Source of the DNA: an uncultured Rivibacter sp.
GTDB taxonomy: Bacteria; Pseudomonadota; Gammaproteobacteria; Burkholderiales; Burkholderiaceae
Direction of reading: 5' to 3'
Assembly: GCA_946480925.1 (NCBI GenBank)
Contig: CAMLLU010000042.1
Span: 1 to 48,874, forward strand
DNA length: 48,874 nt
Part shown: one piece after another, positions 16,400-25,842 of the stretch
How positions within the stretch are numbered: position 1 is the first letter of the stretch
How the letters are laid out: every line of letters starts with the position of its first letter
Position numbers and translations under genes: made by a program
Notes under the pieces: model-generated
The model's input: the letters and a program-made list of their open reading frames with translations, nothing else
Told to the model about the DNA's origin: nothing
Database searches by the model: none

Positions 16400-19300
16400 T
16401 TCGCGTTCTTCCTTTCAAGGAAGTTGTTGATCTGTCTCCAGCTCAGCCTGCTGACTTGTTGGGTGGATTCGGTGGCGGGATCCTGGATCTGCATGCCCTT
16501 GGAGCCTTGCGTGATCACGATGGACCGGATGGTCTTGGTACGCTGGCCGGTCGAGTCGCTGGCGGTGATCGTCATCTTGTTGGACTCGATGACCATGGGT
16601 GACGCAAGAATGCCGACTTCCGAAACCACCGATGTCCCTGTGCCACCGGTGATGCCCAGCGTGTAGATCCGGCCGCCGCCCGCCCCGCATCCGGTGGTAG
16701 CAGGGATCACTGAGCCGAAGATCAGCTTGCCCGCAACCGGAGTGGCGTCAGTGATGGCGCGTTCGCCGGTGGATTGCGAACTGAAGAAGTCGAAGTACCA
16801 GCCGGACATCACAGGCGGAGTCACGCTTGTATTGGCTGGTGTACCCCAGATGAAGGGGGTGCCACTCACAGTCCCATCGTCATCCACCGTTCTCTTAGCA
16901 AGAACCTGTCGGCCCTTCAGAGCAACCTCGTGCTCGTCAAGCAGGGCGTAGAAGGTTTGCGATTGATAAGGCGATGACAAATCGAGCGGTTCCAGGAATT
17001 TGCCAGTCCCGAACAGCACGATATAGGAGCCCAGTGGGCCAAACACTACGGTTGGCTTCATGGTGATTGGCTGGACCTTGCTGGTAGCCAAAGTACCATC
17101 CTTTGCCACAAAGAACGGAGTGGCGACTCCATTGCTCTTGAAAGCTGAGACACCCACTGCAGTCCAGTCCGCCGGAGTCGTGTCCGTGAAATTCAGCTTC
17201 CACAGGTTCCCATGCATGTCGCCTGCATAGACATATTGCAACTCGCCGGAGAAATTGCGCACAGTCTCGAAAGTGGCGATTCCCTTGGCCAAGGTGGTGA
17301 GAGTTGAGGGAAGGATGATCTTGAAGTAATTGGTATTGAGACTCCAAGCGGTGCCTGCAGGCTTATCCAATGAAAGGATGAAGATCGTAGGATTGCCTTC
17401 CGCACTGACCTGTCCACCCGAGGATTTGTCGTCGGCGTAGTTGTTCACCCCGCTGGCGACCATGGCGTACCACTTGCCGTTGGACATCTTCACGATCTGT
17501 GGCTGGCCGATCACGTTACCCAAGTCGGCGTCGTCCTTGTCGGTGAATTCCCACATCACCTCCTCGGCGCTGAATGCATTGGGATTCGTGACATTGAGTG
17601 CGAAGATGCCTTGAGCACCGCCCCCGACACCTGACACCAGGACCGTGCGCCAAGCTGAGCCGACCTTGGCTTCGGCTACTGCCGGCGTCGCGTCGACAAA
17701 GGCTTGGTGCTTGTACTTTGTTGAGGTCAGTTGCCCAAGCTTCGAAACCACAAAACTGGGCACATAGGCAAACATCTCCGAACCATTGTTGTCATTGACA
17801 GCGTGAAGCATGCCGTCATTGGCGCCAAAGAAGACCGCAGGAACCCTGGTCTTGTTGGTCTCGTAGAACGCAGCGTAGCCGGTGTCATTGATGGCTTGCG
17901 TCGGCGCACCCGAGTACACAAGGCCAGAATTCACTACATCTCCGAGAACGTTGGCTGTTACACCGCTCGAGCGTGCAAACAGACGTTGTCGGAATGCACC
18001 TGTGGGTGCTTCAGTCGAGCGGTCGCCACGGAGGAACCGCACTCGGTCTTGCCCAAGGCTGTCTTTGTTGCCGGTATCCGGGCTGAGATTCAAGGCAGTC
18101 TGATGAGCTGTTTCCAAATTTGCCCACTCAAACTTCGCGGCCTTGTTGCCTGACGACATGGCAGTACGGCCGACCCAGATATTTCGCTCCTCTGGCTTCT
18201 GATTCGTGACGGCAACCCCAGCGTCCCACGCCGGTGTTGTGGCGAGAACGGGGTTCCCAGAGCTGTCGATGGTGATGGCGTACTTGAGTACCTTGCCTGT
18301 CCAGAACTTCGGGTCGAAGCTCGCCTGATAGACGTATCCGCCCGAAGTTGTCAGCCGTTGAGTAGAGACAGCACCACCGGCGATGCTGCCGGTTTCTTCC
18401 AGCGTTCTCAGGAACACTTCACGCAACGAGGCGAGGAAGGCCTTTGCGTTGTCGACCTTGTAGTAGGTGCTTGCCTCTTTCGAGGTTCCGGATGCCGCCC
18501 ACTTGGAGTTGTCGGGTTTACCAGTGGCTGGGTCGATGGCATACGGGTTGCCGTCCTTGTTGCGGTCATCAAAACCACCATACTTCGCCGCCAGGAACAG
18601 TTGATAGTTCCACCGCTTCGGCTTACCCGAGCCATCCAAGGCGGTGTCACTGCTCTCATTGCGTTCGTTGACGTCAATGGTGAATGTTTTCACTCGCATG
18701 CCTTTGCGGTCACTGCGAACGTCATGGGTGTTGGCCCAATAAGCCAGCCCTGCCATGTAGTACGAACCACCGTTGGAGCCGGTGTTCTGACTTTCCATAC
18801 CCCAGCGCGCCGTATTGACGGGGGTATTGGGGTTTGATGTCGCGCGACTCACCCCTTCGCCGTCCGTGTAGGTGACGGCGTTGTTGCTTTCGAAGCCGCC
18901 GACGACCCGCGTCCACGCCTTGGCATCTGGTTCCCCTGTTTTCACGCCACGTACGAAGTCTTGGTTGCCGCCGAGATCGTTGCCTGGAACGCTTCGGTCG
19001 CTATGCGTGAATACGTCGGCGATCGTCAAGATATTGTTCTTCTGGCAAGAGAAGTCGCCATCTCCGGCATCTGGATAAGGGTCAGTCCAGGTGCTGTAGT
19101 AGGGAAATGAATCCTTCATGTCCGCCGTGACGTTGGACACGGCATCCGGCGTAGGTTGCTGCCCTTGCAGATACCTTAGCGATTCGTAATAAAGCTCAGT
19201 AACTGGGTCGAGGGTCTTGTACACCCCATTTGCACCTTCGAGGGGTGAAGGCATGGTGTCGGCTTGGTTGAGGCGACCAAAGCGATTCAGGTAGCTGATG

Positions 19301-20361
19301 GCGCCGCTCAGTTTTTCCGATGCACTATGTGGATTGAGATTGAAAATTCCCGTATCAGGATCCCACTCAGCTATCGGGTTGGTGCCTGGCAATTCGTTAT
19401 AAGAGCTGTCAAAAGCTTTTGGTCCGACATATTTCATCGGCGCTCGCAAGACACCACCGTATCGTGTTCGGTTGTTGTCCATCAAATAACCGAACACGGC
19501 AACACGGAGCTTGTCGCTGTTCTTCTGCAGCTCGCCGATCGGTTTGGATTTACCGTTCGGGTATGTAAAGCACAGGTCAGGCCTCAGCTCGTTGCTGGAA
19601 GGGTCGCAAACGCTGTTTCGTACATAGTAATACGGGCGGCTGGTTTGCGTTAAATTCCCGGCCGCACCGGGTACGTCACAGCTATAGCCTTCGCCTCCAG
19701 TCCGGTTGTAGCTGCCCATATAGAGGCGATTCAGGCAGTTGTGAATCCAGATACCATATGTCGAGCGATAGTTGACGTTTGATGCCATCGAACTCGGCAC
19801 CGCATCGTTGACATATGCATTCGGCAGATTTTTCGCGGGAAAGTAGCTGGCGTTGGCGAAATAATCTTTCGGCAGAACAGCACGCTGCACCACAGTCTTT
19901 TGAATGGTGTCTACAACTCGGTCACCGCCGGTAAGGCCATATCGGAGGATGTCAATGGCTGAGGACGTTGCCCAATTCATGAAGTTGCCGCTAAAGTAGG
20001 AGCCACCGCATCCTCTGGACACAGCAGCGGCCTTCCACTCGAACTCCTCTGGCCCGGGTTCGTAGTTGTAGCAACCTGCCGGATCGAAATAGCCAATGTA
20101 TTCTTTGGTCGGGTCGTAACTATCGCGATAAGTGGCCCCCACGGTCGGAAACTCAACCGAGAGGTCCAATGTGAGCGTCGGTTTCGATTTTGCGCCGTTC
20201 ATGTACAACGGCTCACTGGCTAGGTCAACCAGCGGGATCGAATTTGAGCTGGCGCTAAGCGTATAGCCAGCAACAACGACTGCTGCAATGCCTGCAACCC
20301 ATTTGAGCGTTTGCAACACGGGGGTCCCTCGCCATGTCAGCATTGTGTTCTTGATGCTCAT
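16396..20361 (-). CDS. pilY1: Type IV pilus tip adhesin/assembly protein PilY1
   Basis: A 1321-residue exported protein with an N-terminal membrane/signal segment (about residues 20-37). The C-terminal half is the PilY1 beta-propeller: FFGANDGMLHAVND (about 840), AFVDATPAVAEA, VLVSGVGGGAQGIFALNV and the Asp-rich loop DKDDADLG (about 938). A second Asp-rich, EF-hand-like loop, DDRNKDGNPYAID, lies near 600. The N-terminal part has LSVEFPTVGATYRDSYDP where other PilY1 proteins have the von Willebrand A motif DxSGS, so the MIDAS site looks absent. PilY1 sits at the pilus tip and helps adhesion and surface sensing. The ATG at 20361 has a GGAAGGA. Base composition is clearly lower in GC than the neighbours. 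Confidence 0.95.
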   Translation of the reverse strand: MSIKNTMLTWRGTPVLQTLKWVAGIAAVVVAGYTLSASSNSIPLVDLASEPLYMNGAKSKPTLTLDLSVEFPTVGATYRDSYDPTKEYIGYFDPAGCYNYEPGPEEFEWKAAAVSRGCGGSYFSGNFMNWATSSAIDILRYGLTGGDRVVDTIQKTVVQRAVLPKDYFANASYFPAKNLPNAYVNDAVPSSMASNVNYRSTYGIWIHNCLNRLYMGSYNRTGGEGYSCDVPGAAGNLTQTSRPYYYVRNSVCDPSSNELRPDLCFTYPNGKSKPIGELQKNSDKLRVAVFGYLMDNNRTRYGGVLRAPMKYVGPKAFDSSYNELPGTNPIAEWDPDTGIFNLNPHSASEKLSGAISYLNRFGRLNQADTMPSPLEGANGVYKTLDPVTELYYESLRYLQGQQPTPDAVSNVTADMKDSFPYYSTWTDPYPDAGDGDFSCQKNNILTIADVFTHSDRSVPGNDLGGNQDFVRGVKTGEPDAKAWTRVVGGFESNNAVTYTDGEGVSRATSNPNTPVNTARWGMESQNTGSNGGSYYMAGLAYWANTHDVRSDRKGMRVKTFTIDVNERNESSDTALDGSGKPKRWNYQLFLAAKYGGFDDRNKDGNPYAIDPATGKPDNSKWAASGTSKEASTYYKVDNAKAFLASLREVFLRTLEETGSIAGGAVSTQRLTTSGGYVYQASFDPKFWTGKVLKYAITIDSSGNPVLATTPAWDAGVAVTNQKPEERNIWVGRTAMSSGNKAAKFEWANLETAHQTALNLSPDTGNKDSLGQDRVRFLRGDRSTEAPTGAFRQRLFARSSGVTANVLGDVVNSGLVYSGAPTQAINDTGYAAFYETNKTRVPAVFFGANDGMLHAVNDNNGSEMFAYVPSFVVSKLGQLTSTKYKHQAFVDATPAVAEAKVGSAWRTVLVSGVGGGAQGIFALNVTNPNAFSAEEVMWEFTDKDDADLGNVIGQPQIVKMSNGKWYAMVASGVNNYADDKSSGGQVSAEGNPTIFILSLDKPAGTAWSLNTNYFKIILPSTLTTLAKGIATFETVRNFSGELQYVYAGDMHGNLWKLNFTDTTPADWTAVGVSAFKSNGVATPFFVAKDGTLATSKVQPITMKPTVVFGPLGSYIVLFGTGKFLEPLDLSSPYQSQTFYALLDEHEVALKGRQVLAKRTVDDDGTVSGTPFIWGTPANTSVTPPVMSGWYFDFFSSQSTGERAITDATPVAGKLIFGSVIPATTGCGAGGGRIYTLGITGGTGTSVVSEVGILASPMVIESNKMTITASDSTGQRTKTIRSIVITQGSKGMQIQDPATESTQQVSRLSWRQINNFLERKNAK

Positions 20362-20365
20362 ACAA

Positions 20366-20983
20366 CTATTCCTTCCGGAATACCATTTGCAAGACAACCT
20401 GGGTTTCAATTCTTGGGCCAAATCCAATTGCCGTGACCCGGTAAAGCATCGGAATTTTTACTGGTGGCCCTCCCGCCTCATTGCCAACAAAAGATTTGTC
20501 TTCGCTGGCTTCAATGATGTAACGGGGGCGCCGTGCCGGCATGATGCCTTGCCCGGTTTGAAAGGTGCGGCCCGTAAACTCTCCAAAAGCGACCGTCCGC
20601 GCACTTGTTGATTCGTCCAAGAAGTCCACCGTGTACCAGATCTGCTTTTCTGTTTCGGCCGCCGGTGCGCATAGGCCGCGCAAATTTGTATCTGCATTGC
20701 ACCCTGCAATGAACGGCATTCGATTGCCTGGAGCAAATACAGTGGTTCGATTTTTGGCGGATGTGTTCGGGCCGCGAATATCAAATTCCGCATCCAGTAA
20801 TGCGGCTTCTGCGGCCTGAAGAGCAATTTGGTAATCTCGATCGAATCTGCTGGTTTTCTCTCCCATTAACGACATCTGACTTGCGGAGAGGCCTAGCAGA
20901 GTGATGATGATCAGCATGATCATCACTACGACCAACGTGGAGCCAGCTTGCTGCTGGCGAAAGCAAAAGTGGCTTACGGACAT
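20366..20983 (-). CDS. pilX: Type IV pilus minor pilin PilX
   Basis: About 205 residues. The N-terminus RQQQAGSTLVVVMIMLIIITLLGLSASQMSLMGE (split here over residues 8-40) matches PilX proteins: a processing Gly and hydrophobic spine without the Glu5 of other pilins. RDYQIALQAAEAALLDAE follows, as in the family. It is a minor pilin of the priming complex with PilV, PilW and PilE. The ATG at 20983 overlaps the pilW end by about 10 bases; an ATG at 21001 would add six residues. Confidence 0.9.
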   Translation of the reverse strand: MSVSHFCFRQQQAGSTLVVVMIMLIIITLLGLSASQMSLMGEKTSRFDRDYQIALQAAEAALLDAEFDIRGPNTSAKNRTTVFAPGNRMPFIAGCNADTNLRGLCAPAAETEKQIWYTVDFLDESTSARTVAFGEFTGRTFQTGQGIMPARRPRYIIEASEDKSFVGNEAGGPPVKIPMLYRVTAIGFGPRIETQVVLQMVFRKE

Positions 20984-22008
20984 GATGTGGTTACTCCACA
21001 TTTCATCGTCTGAGCATTGCGCAAGTGCACGGTGAACGTCAAAACTTGCCGCAAGCGGGAGTCAGGGCCGGGTGTCAGTGCGACGCCGGGATCTTTCGAT
21101 GCATCGGCGTACATATCCTTCCCTAGTGGGTAGAAAGCTGTTTTTGCAGTCACTGGTTCTGCTGAGGTGCCTTGTGCACCGCGCAGGACCATGCCAACAC
21201 GGATCGCTCGCACCCTACGCCAGTTTTCGCGGGTTGCAGCAGGTGTTCCTGCAGAAAGTTCATCCGCGCGCACATAACGATCAGGTACTGTGTCTTGCTT
21301 GGTCGGATCCGAGGCATCGATGCCGAACAGCAATTGCAAAGATTCAACGCCAGAAATCAGTGGCTGTGGTTGCCCCCATTTGCCGGTCTCGGTGTTGCGA
21401 TAAGAGCAGTACAGAGTCGGCTCTCCATCCGGGGCCCTGCGCACACTGAAAATGCTGACTGCGCGGTCATTCGTGGAATTGATGACCCCCATCTCGCCAT
21501 AACCGGCGCAATTGATCATGGAGTTATCTGGATCGCCAGTGGTTGCGTCCGTGCTGCCGTGGTACCTCAAGACAAGCACGTCGCTGCCATTCATGCAGCT
21601 TGAATCGCTTATCGAGCCACAACTCGCGGGGCGGCTGTTGTTCTGCGTTTCTGTGATGGGATCCGTGGTGTCCGGAACGGCGTTGTTGAAGCCAATGACA
21701 TCCGGCTCGGGATCTTCGCCTAGCATTCCCTGGGCTACGGCGTTGGAGAGTGCCCCTGCAATCAAGTCGGTGTATCCAGCCTGGACGGCTACCCGGCTGA
21801 TGATGTCCGTTGCAAATCGCCCGTTCTCCCGAAGCTGGGTCGCTGCGTCCACCGTGCCATAGGTTTGCCTCGTTGCCATGAACATGGCGACGGCGGCTGC
21901 GACCACCAACAATGAGAGCGCCAAGGCAACCAGCAACTCGACCAAAGTGAGGCCGCGGGAGCGTGCATGTTTTCCTGCGCGCGAGCTGGAACGAATCGGC
22001 TGTTTCAT
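20974..22008 (-). CDS. pilW: Type IV pilus minor pilin PilW
   Basis: A 344-residue prepilin with basic leader ending RSRG and mature start LTLVELLVALALSLLVVAAAV, with Glu5. The PilW family stretch ATQLRENGRFATDIISRVAVQAGY follows. The C-terminal part is long and Cys-containing. It overlaps pilV by four bases and pilX at its end, so the pil genes are transcribed together. Confidence 0.92.
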   Translation of the reverse strand: MKQPIRSSSRAGKHARSRGLTLVELLVALALSLLVVAAAVAMFMATRQTYGTVDAATQLRENGRFATDIISRVAVQAGYTDLIAGALSNAVAQGMLGEDPEPDVIGFNNAVPDTTDPITETQNNSRPASCGSISDSSCMNGSDVLVLRYHGSTDATTGDPDNSMINCAGYGEMGVINSTNDRAVSIFSVRRAPDGEPTLYCSYRNTETGKWGQPQPLISGVESLQLLFGIDASDPTKQDTVPDRYVRADELSAGTPAATRENWRRVRAIRVGMVLRGAQGTSAEPVTAKTAFYPLGKDMYADASKDPGVALTPGPDSRLRQVLTFTVHLRNAQTMKCGVTTSCP

Positions 22009-22613
22009 ACGTCTCCTCCCGCAACAACAGGGATTACGACAAACGGCCTCTCCGCAAGATCAAGTGATTCCTTGGTCGACTTCCTGACCCATCCAATCTT
22101 GATGGCCATGTTGGGCGGCGGCGCCCCTGGCGCAATCACCGGGGCTGTGCAATCCCACTGCGGCAGCCCACCGTCGTCATACGGTTTGTCATCCAGGCAC
22201 ACCACCACACGTGCGCCCGCCAGTTCGCCTTGCAGCCGGGTAAGCCAGTCCTGCATCTCCCAGGCGGCCATGTTCTTGGCATCGGCGCACTCATTGACCG
22301 CGCAGTTCACCGGCGCGGAAGGCACCGTTCCGCCTGAGTTGAAGTTGAAGTTGACGATGTAGGGGTTGTCTGCCGCGTTCTGCTTGATTGCGGTGGCCTT
22401 GTTACCCCGCAGCTTTTCACCCAGCTCTCGCCCGAACTGCATGGCGATGGTCTGCTGCTTCGCTTCACGGCTGCCTTGGAGCGATGCCAGCTGCATGCCG
22501 GCTGCGCCCAGCACTCCCAGTGAAAGAACCAATACGGCAACCAGAACTTCGATCAGCGTGAAGCCGCGATCCGGTCGTCTCGGTTGCCCCGCGAAATGTC
22601 GGTAATCTGGCAT
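22005..22613 (-). CDS. pilV: Type IV pilus modification/minor pilin PilV
   Basis: A 202-residue prepilin: leader ending RPDRG, mature start FTLIEVLVAVLVLSLGVLGAAG with Glu5, then MQLASLQGSREAKQQTIAMQFGRELGEKLRGN, typical of PilV. The ATG at 22613 has a GGGAA upstream; a TTG at 22625 is in frame. It is the first gene of the pilus unit; about 158 bases separate it from nrdR upstream, which must hold any promoter, but I could not pick a convincing one. Confidence 0.92.
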   Translation of the reverse strand: MPDYRHFAGQPRRPDRGFTLIEVLVAVLVLSLGVLGAAGMQLASLQGSREAKQQTIAMQFGRELGEKLRGNKATAIKQNAADNPYIVNFNFNSGGTVPSAPVNCAVNECADAKNMAAWEMQDWLTRLQGELAGARVVVCLDDKPYDDGGLPQWDCTAPVIAPGAPPPNMAIKIGWVRKSTKESLDLAERPFVVIPVVAGGDV

Positions 22614-22771
22614 CGGCGTTCCCAATTTCTCGTCGGCGCAAGGTTAAAACGAGAGAGCGCGCGCGAGTGGTCCGCCGGGGGCCGCTTGTCTGGGAGGTGT
22701 TGCCGCTGGTCTGTTTCTTGAGATCAACCGAGTCATTGGGCTCGGTCCGAGGCCGGCCAAGTGAGGCCTTG

Positions 22772-23230
22772 CTAGCGCTGGCGGCGTGACGTTTCCCTCA
22801 CCGCTTCCATGAACTCGCTCACGTCGTCGAAGCTGCGGTAGACGGAGGCAAAGCGGATGTAGGCCACCTTGTCGAGCCGCTTGAGTTCGCGCATCACCCA
22901 TTCACCCAGGCGGGTGCTGTTCACTTCGCGTTCACCACTATGCAGTAGCGAGGTTTCGATGCGCTCGAGCGCTTGGTCCAGGGCCTCAGCGCTCACGGGG
23001 CGCTTGCGAAGCGCCAGGGTCATGGAAGCGCGCAGCTTCGCAGGGTCGAACTCCGTGCGCCGGCCATCCTTCTTGACGATGGCCGGGTATTCGATTTCTG
23101 CTCGCTCGTAGGTGGTGAAGCGCTTGTCGCAAGACAAGCACCGGCGACGGCGACGGACGACGTCGCCTTCGTCGGACTCGCGGGTCTCTACGACCTGGGT
23201 TTCACCGTGAGCGCAGAAGGGGCAGCGCAT
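22772..23230 (-). CDS. nrdR: Transcriptional repressor NrdR
   Basis: A 152-residue regulator of ribonucleotide reductase genes. It has the N-terminal zinc ribbon (MRCPFC ... [15 protein letters not shown]) and an ATP-cone (VVKKDGRR-like [19 protein letters not shown] onward) that senses ATP/dATP. Length is standard. It follows glyA by 16 bases; the glyA-nrdR pair is common in Burkholderiales. Confidence 0.97.
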   Translation of the reverse strand: MRCPFCAHGETQVVETRESDEGDVVRRRRRCLSCDKRFTTYERAEIEYPAIVKKDGRRTEFDPAKLRASMTLALRKRPVSAEALDQALERIETSLLHSGEREVNSTRLGEWVMRELKRLDKVAYIRFASVYRSFDDVSEFMEAVRETSRRQR

Positions 23231-23246
23231 GCGTCGCCCCGCTTCC

Positions 23247-24494
23247 TTAGCGGTACACCGGGAAGTCGCGTGTCAGGGCCGCAACTTTTTCACGCACCGC
23301 AGCGATGGTGGCCTCGTCCCGTGGGTTCTCCAGCACGTCGGCAATGAGGTTGGCCGTGCGCACCGCTTCGGCTTCCTTGAACCCGCGGGTGGTCATGGCG
23401 GGCGAACCGAGGCGGATGCCGCTCGTGACCATCGGCTTTTCCGGGTCGTTGGGGATGGCGTTCTTGTTGCACGTCATGTGCGCCTGGCCCAGCACGTTTT
23501 CCGCTTCCTTGCCGGTGATGCCCTTGGCACGCAGGTCCACCAGCATCACGTGGCTTTCGGTGCGGCCGCTCACGATGCGCAGGCCTCGCTGAGTCAGCGT
23601 GTCTGCCAGCGCCGCGGCATTTTTCACGACTTGCTGCTGGTAGGCCTTGAACTCAGGGCTCAACGCCTCCTTGAAGGCCACTGCCTTGGCAGCGATCACG
23701 TGCATCAGTGGGCCGCCTTGGATGCCGGGAAAGATGGCACTGTTGATCGGTTTGGCGACGGCGTCCTTCATCAGGATGATGCCGCCGCGCGGGCCGCGCA
23801 GGCTCTTGTGAGTGGTGGAGGTCACTACGTCTGCGTGCGGCACTGGGTTGGGGTAGACGCCTGCGGCGATCAATCCGGCGTAGTGCGCCATGTCGACCAT
23901 GAAATAGGCGCCCACCGCCTTGGCCACCTTGGCGAAGCGCTCGAAGTCGATGCGCAGCGCGAAGGCCGATGCGCCGGCGATGATGAGCTTGGGCTTGTGC
24001 TCGTGGGCCAGGCGTTCCATCGCGTCATAGTCGATGTCTTCCTGGGCATTGAGACCGTAGCTCACCACCTTGAACCACTTGCCGCTCATGTTCAGTGGCA
24101 TGCCGTGCGTGAGGTGGCCGCCTTCGGCCAGGCTCATGCCCATGATGGTGTCGCCGGGCTGCAGCAGGCCGAAGAACACCGCCTGGTTTGCCTGTGAGCC
24201 GGAGTTGGGTTGCACGTTGGCGTGTTCGGCGCCGAACAACTGCTTCAAGCGGTCGATCGCGAGTTGCTCGACAACGTCGACGTGTTCGCAGCCACCGTAG
24301 TAGCGCTTACCAGGGTAGCCCTCGGCATATTTGTTGGTGAGCTGGCTGCCCTGGGCGGCCATCACGGCCGGCGAGGCGTAGTTTTCCGAGGCGATCAGCT
24401 CGATGTGGTCTTCCTGGCGGCGGTTCTCGGCCTGGATGGCGGCCCAGATCTCAGGATCGACGTTGGCGACGGTGGAAATGGAGCGGTCAAACAT
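23247..24494 (-). CDS. glyA: Serine hydroxymethyltransferase
   Basis: A 415-residue PLP enzyme that interconverts serine and glycine with tetrahydrofolate, the main source of one-carbon units. Diagnostic stretches: [72 protein letters not shown] and the PLP lysine in [16 protein letters not shown]. Length is normal. Confidence 0.98.
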   Translation of the reverse strand: MFDRSISTVANVDPEIWAAIQAENRRQEDHIELIASENYASPAVMAAQGSQLTNKYAEGYPGKRYYGGCEHVDVVEQLAIDRLKQLFGAEHANVQPNSGSQANQAVFFGLLQPGDTIMGMSLAEGGHLTHGMPLNMSGKWFKVVSYGLNAQEDIDYDAMERLAHEHKPKLIIAGASAFALRIDFERFAKVAKAVGAYFMVDMAHYAGLIAAGVYPNPVPHADVVTSTTHKSLRGPRGGIILMKDAVAKPINSAIFPGIQGGPLMHVIAAKAVAFKEALSPEFKAYQQQVVKNAAALADTLTQRGLRIVSGRTESHVMLVDLRAKGITGKEAENVLGQAHMTCNKNAIPNDPEKPMVTSGIRLGSPAMTTRGFKEAEAVRTANLIADVLENPRDEATIAAVREKVAALTRDFPVYR

Positions 24495-24655
24495 GGATGG
24501 CAGTCCTCTTCATGACTTGAAGATCCCGAAGACACGCGCTTGGAAGCGGGTCCGAGGGCTGCCCAGGCGAACGGCGGAAACGACGCGGGAGCGCCGGCTG
24601 CGCTCCCCGGTGGTGCACCACCTCAGCCAATGACGGCCTTATCGCCAGTTGCGCA

Positions 24656-24688
24656 GCCTTCGCAGTGTAGCGGAGCCGCTGCGAAGGC
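24656..24688. repeat. Inverted repeat downstream of the transglycosylase gene (weak terminator candidate)
   Basis: GCCTTCGCAG (24656-24665) and CTGCGAAGGC (24679-24688) form a perfect 10-bp stem with a 13-base loop, starting 16 bases beyond the transglycosylase stop on the minus strand. There is no U-run on either side, so it may be a processing or Rho-linked 3' end rather than a full intrinsic terminator. The rest of the 209-base gap to glyA holds no gene and no riboswitch I recognise. Confidence 0.6.
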
Positions 24689-24703
24689 CGCTCGAAGATT
24701 GCC

Positions 24704-25606
24704 TTATTGAAGCAGCGCCACTTGCTCGGTGGGCCGAGCTTCTTCTTTGACAGGTTGGGGGGCAGCAGGGGCCGCCTCGGTTGCCGCAGCGCCAGAAGCA
24801 GCCGCGGAATGCACAGGTACGACGCGGATCGGCACCGTTACCGGTACGAGTCGGCCGGCGGCCACTTGCTGAAGGTATGCCTGCTCGGCCAGCACCTTGG
24901 CGGCATATCCGCCGTCGTCTTCCAAGTTGGCGGCGCCCACGTAGAACTTCAGTCCGCCTTCCAGGCTACCCGCCCTGGCGATGCATTCCTTGAGGACTTG
25001 TACGCCCACCCGCAGGTTGGTGACTGGATCGAAGGCGGCGTGGTTGCCGCCGAAGCCTTCATATTTGTCGTCGTGCACCCGGGTCATCACCTGCATCAGG
25101 CCCTGGGCGCCGACTGGGCTCTGGGCAAACGGGTTGAAGCCAGATTCGATGGCCATGACGGCCAGGATCAGCGTGGGCTCCAGGCTTGCCCGCTGGCCGA
25201 TGCCCCAGGCTTCTTGCACGAGGCGCCCCACTGGTTCAGGTGCCACCTTGTAGCGGCGCGCCAGCCAGTGGGCGATGGCCGCCTGCTGGCGGGTGAGCGC
25301 CGAAGGATTCAAGGCCGTGGCGCGAGTGATGGCCTCAGGCTCCGCCAGGGCCAGCAGCACGTTCGGATCGCTTTCCAGCCGGGCTTCCTGGCGGGCCAGC
25401 AGCCAGCCAAGCGCCTTCTGTTCCGCGCTGCGGCGCAGCTCCGGATGGGTGCCGACGAACACCACGATCGCGGCGACGGCGAGGCCCAGCAGGGCCAGGG
25501 AGTTGTGGCTGACTTCGAGTAGGCCGTGGCCTACGTCTTTCAGGAACACGCGAACGGAGTCCGCGGCAGCGGCGCCGGATCGCGCCCAGTGTCGATACGC
25601 TGACAT
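24704..25606 (-). CDS. Membrane-anchored lytic transglycosylase (SLT domain)
   Basis: A 300-residue protein with one membrane segment (about residues 34-52, LLGLAVAAIVVFVGT) and a periplasmic soluble-lytic-transglycosylase domain. The catalytic Glu is in MAIESGFNPFAQSPVGAQGLMQVM (about residue 150), followed by the NLRVGVQVLKECI and KFYVGAANLEDDGGYAAKVL segments. It would cleave peptidoglycan with formation of anhydro-muropeptides. An Ala/Pro-rich tail follows. The ATG at 25606 has an AAGGAAGAGAC just upstream. It is divergent from ubiD. Confidence 0.92.
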   Translation of the reverse strand: MSAYRHWARSGAAAADSVRVFLKDVGHGLLEVSHNSLALLGLAVAAIVVFVGTHPELRRSAEQKALGWLLARQEARLESDPNVLLALAEPEAITRATALNPSALTRQQAAIAHWLARRYKVAPEPVGRLVQEAWGIGQRASLEPTLILAVMAIESGFNPFAQSPVGAQGLMQVMTRVHDDKYEGFGGNHAAFDPVTNLRVGVQVLKECIARAGSLEGGLKFYVGAANLEDDGGYAAKVLAEQAYLQQVAAGRLVPVTVPIRVVPVHSAAASGAAATEAAPAAPQPVKEEARPTEQVALLQ

Positions 25607-25842
25607 GTCTCTTCCTTTCCCTCCCTGCCTGACCGCGCAGCAGGCTGGCGGCATGAGGCAGTGATAATTTGCCCGTTACAAAAACGCTCCTGCGCAGAGA
25701 CAGCGAGAAGCCGGGCCAAGGTTTGGTTTGATCGGGTTCGTGTAGGGACCGAGGGTTCTCCCTAGGTGAGATGGCGCGGATTCTAGAAACGCGTTTAATA
25801 ACGGGTCAAGCCTAAGGAATCCTTCTCTAATTCTTGTGGGTT
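25607..25842. other. Divergent intergenic region (transglycosylase / ubiD)
   Basis: A 236-base noncoding stretch that must carry both promoters. It contains an inverted repeat TAGGGA-N10-TCCCTA (25743-25748/25759-25764) and a 10-base palindrome AAACGCGTTT (25787-25796) about 46 bases before the ubiD start. I could not identify convincing -35/-10 pairs. Confidence 0.4.

Noticed and set aside
24495..24703. Possible glycine or tetrahydrofolate riboswitch before glyA
   Set aside because: I looked for the conserved cores on the minus strand and found only a GC-rich leader and one inverted repeat at 24656-24688.
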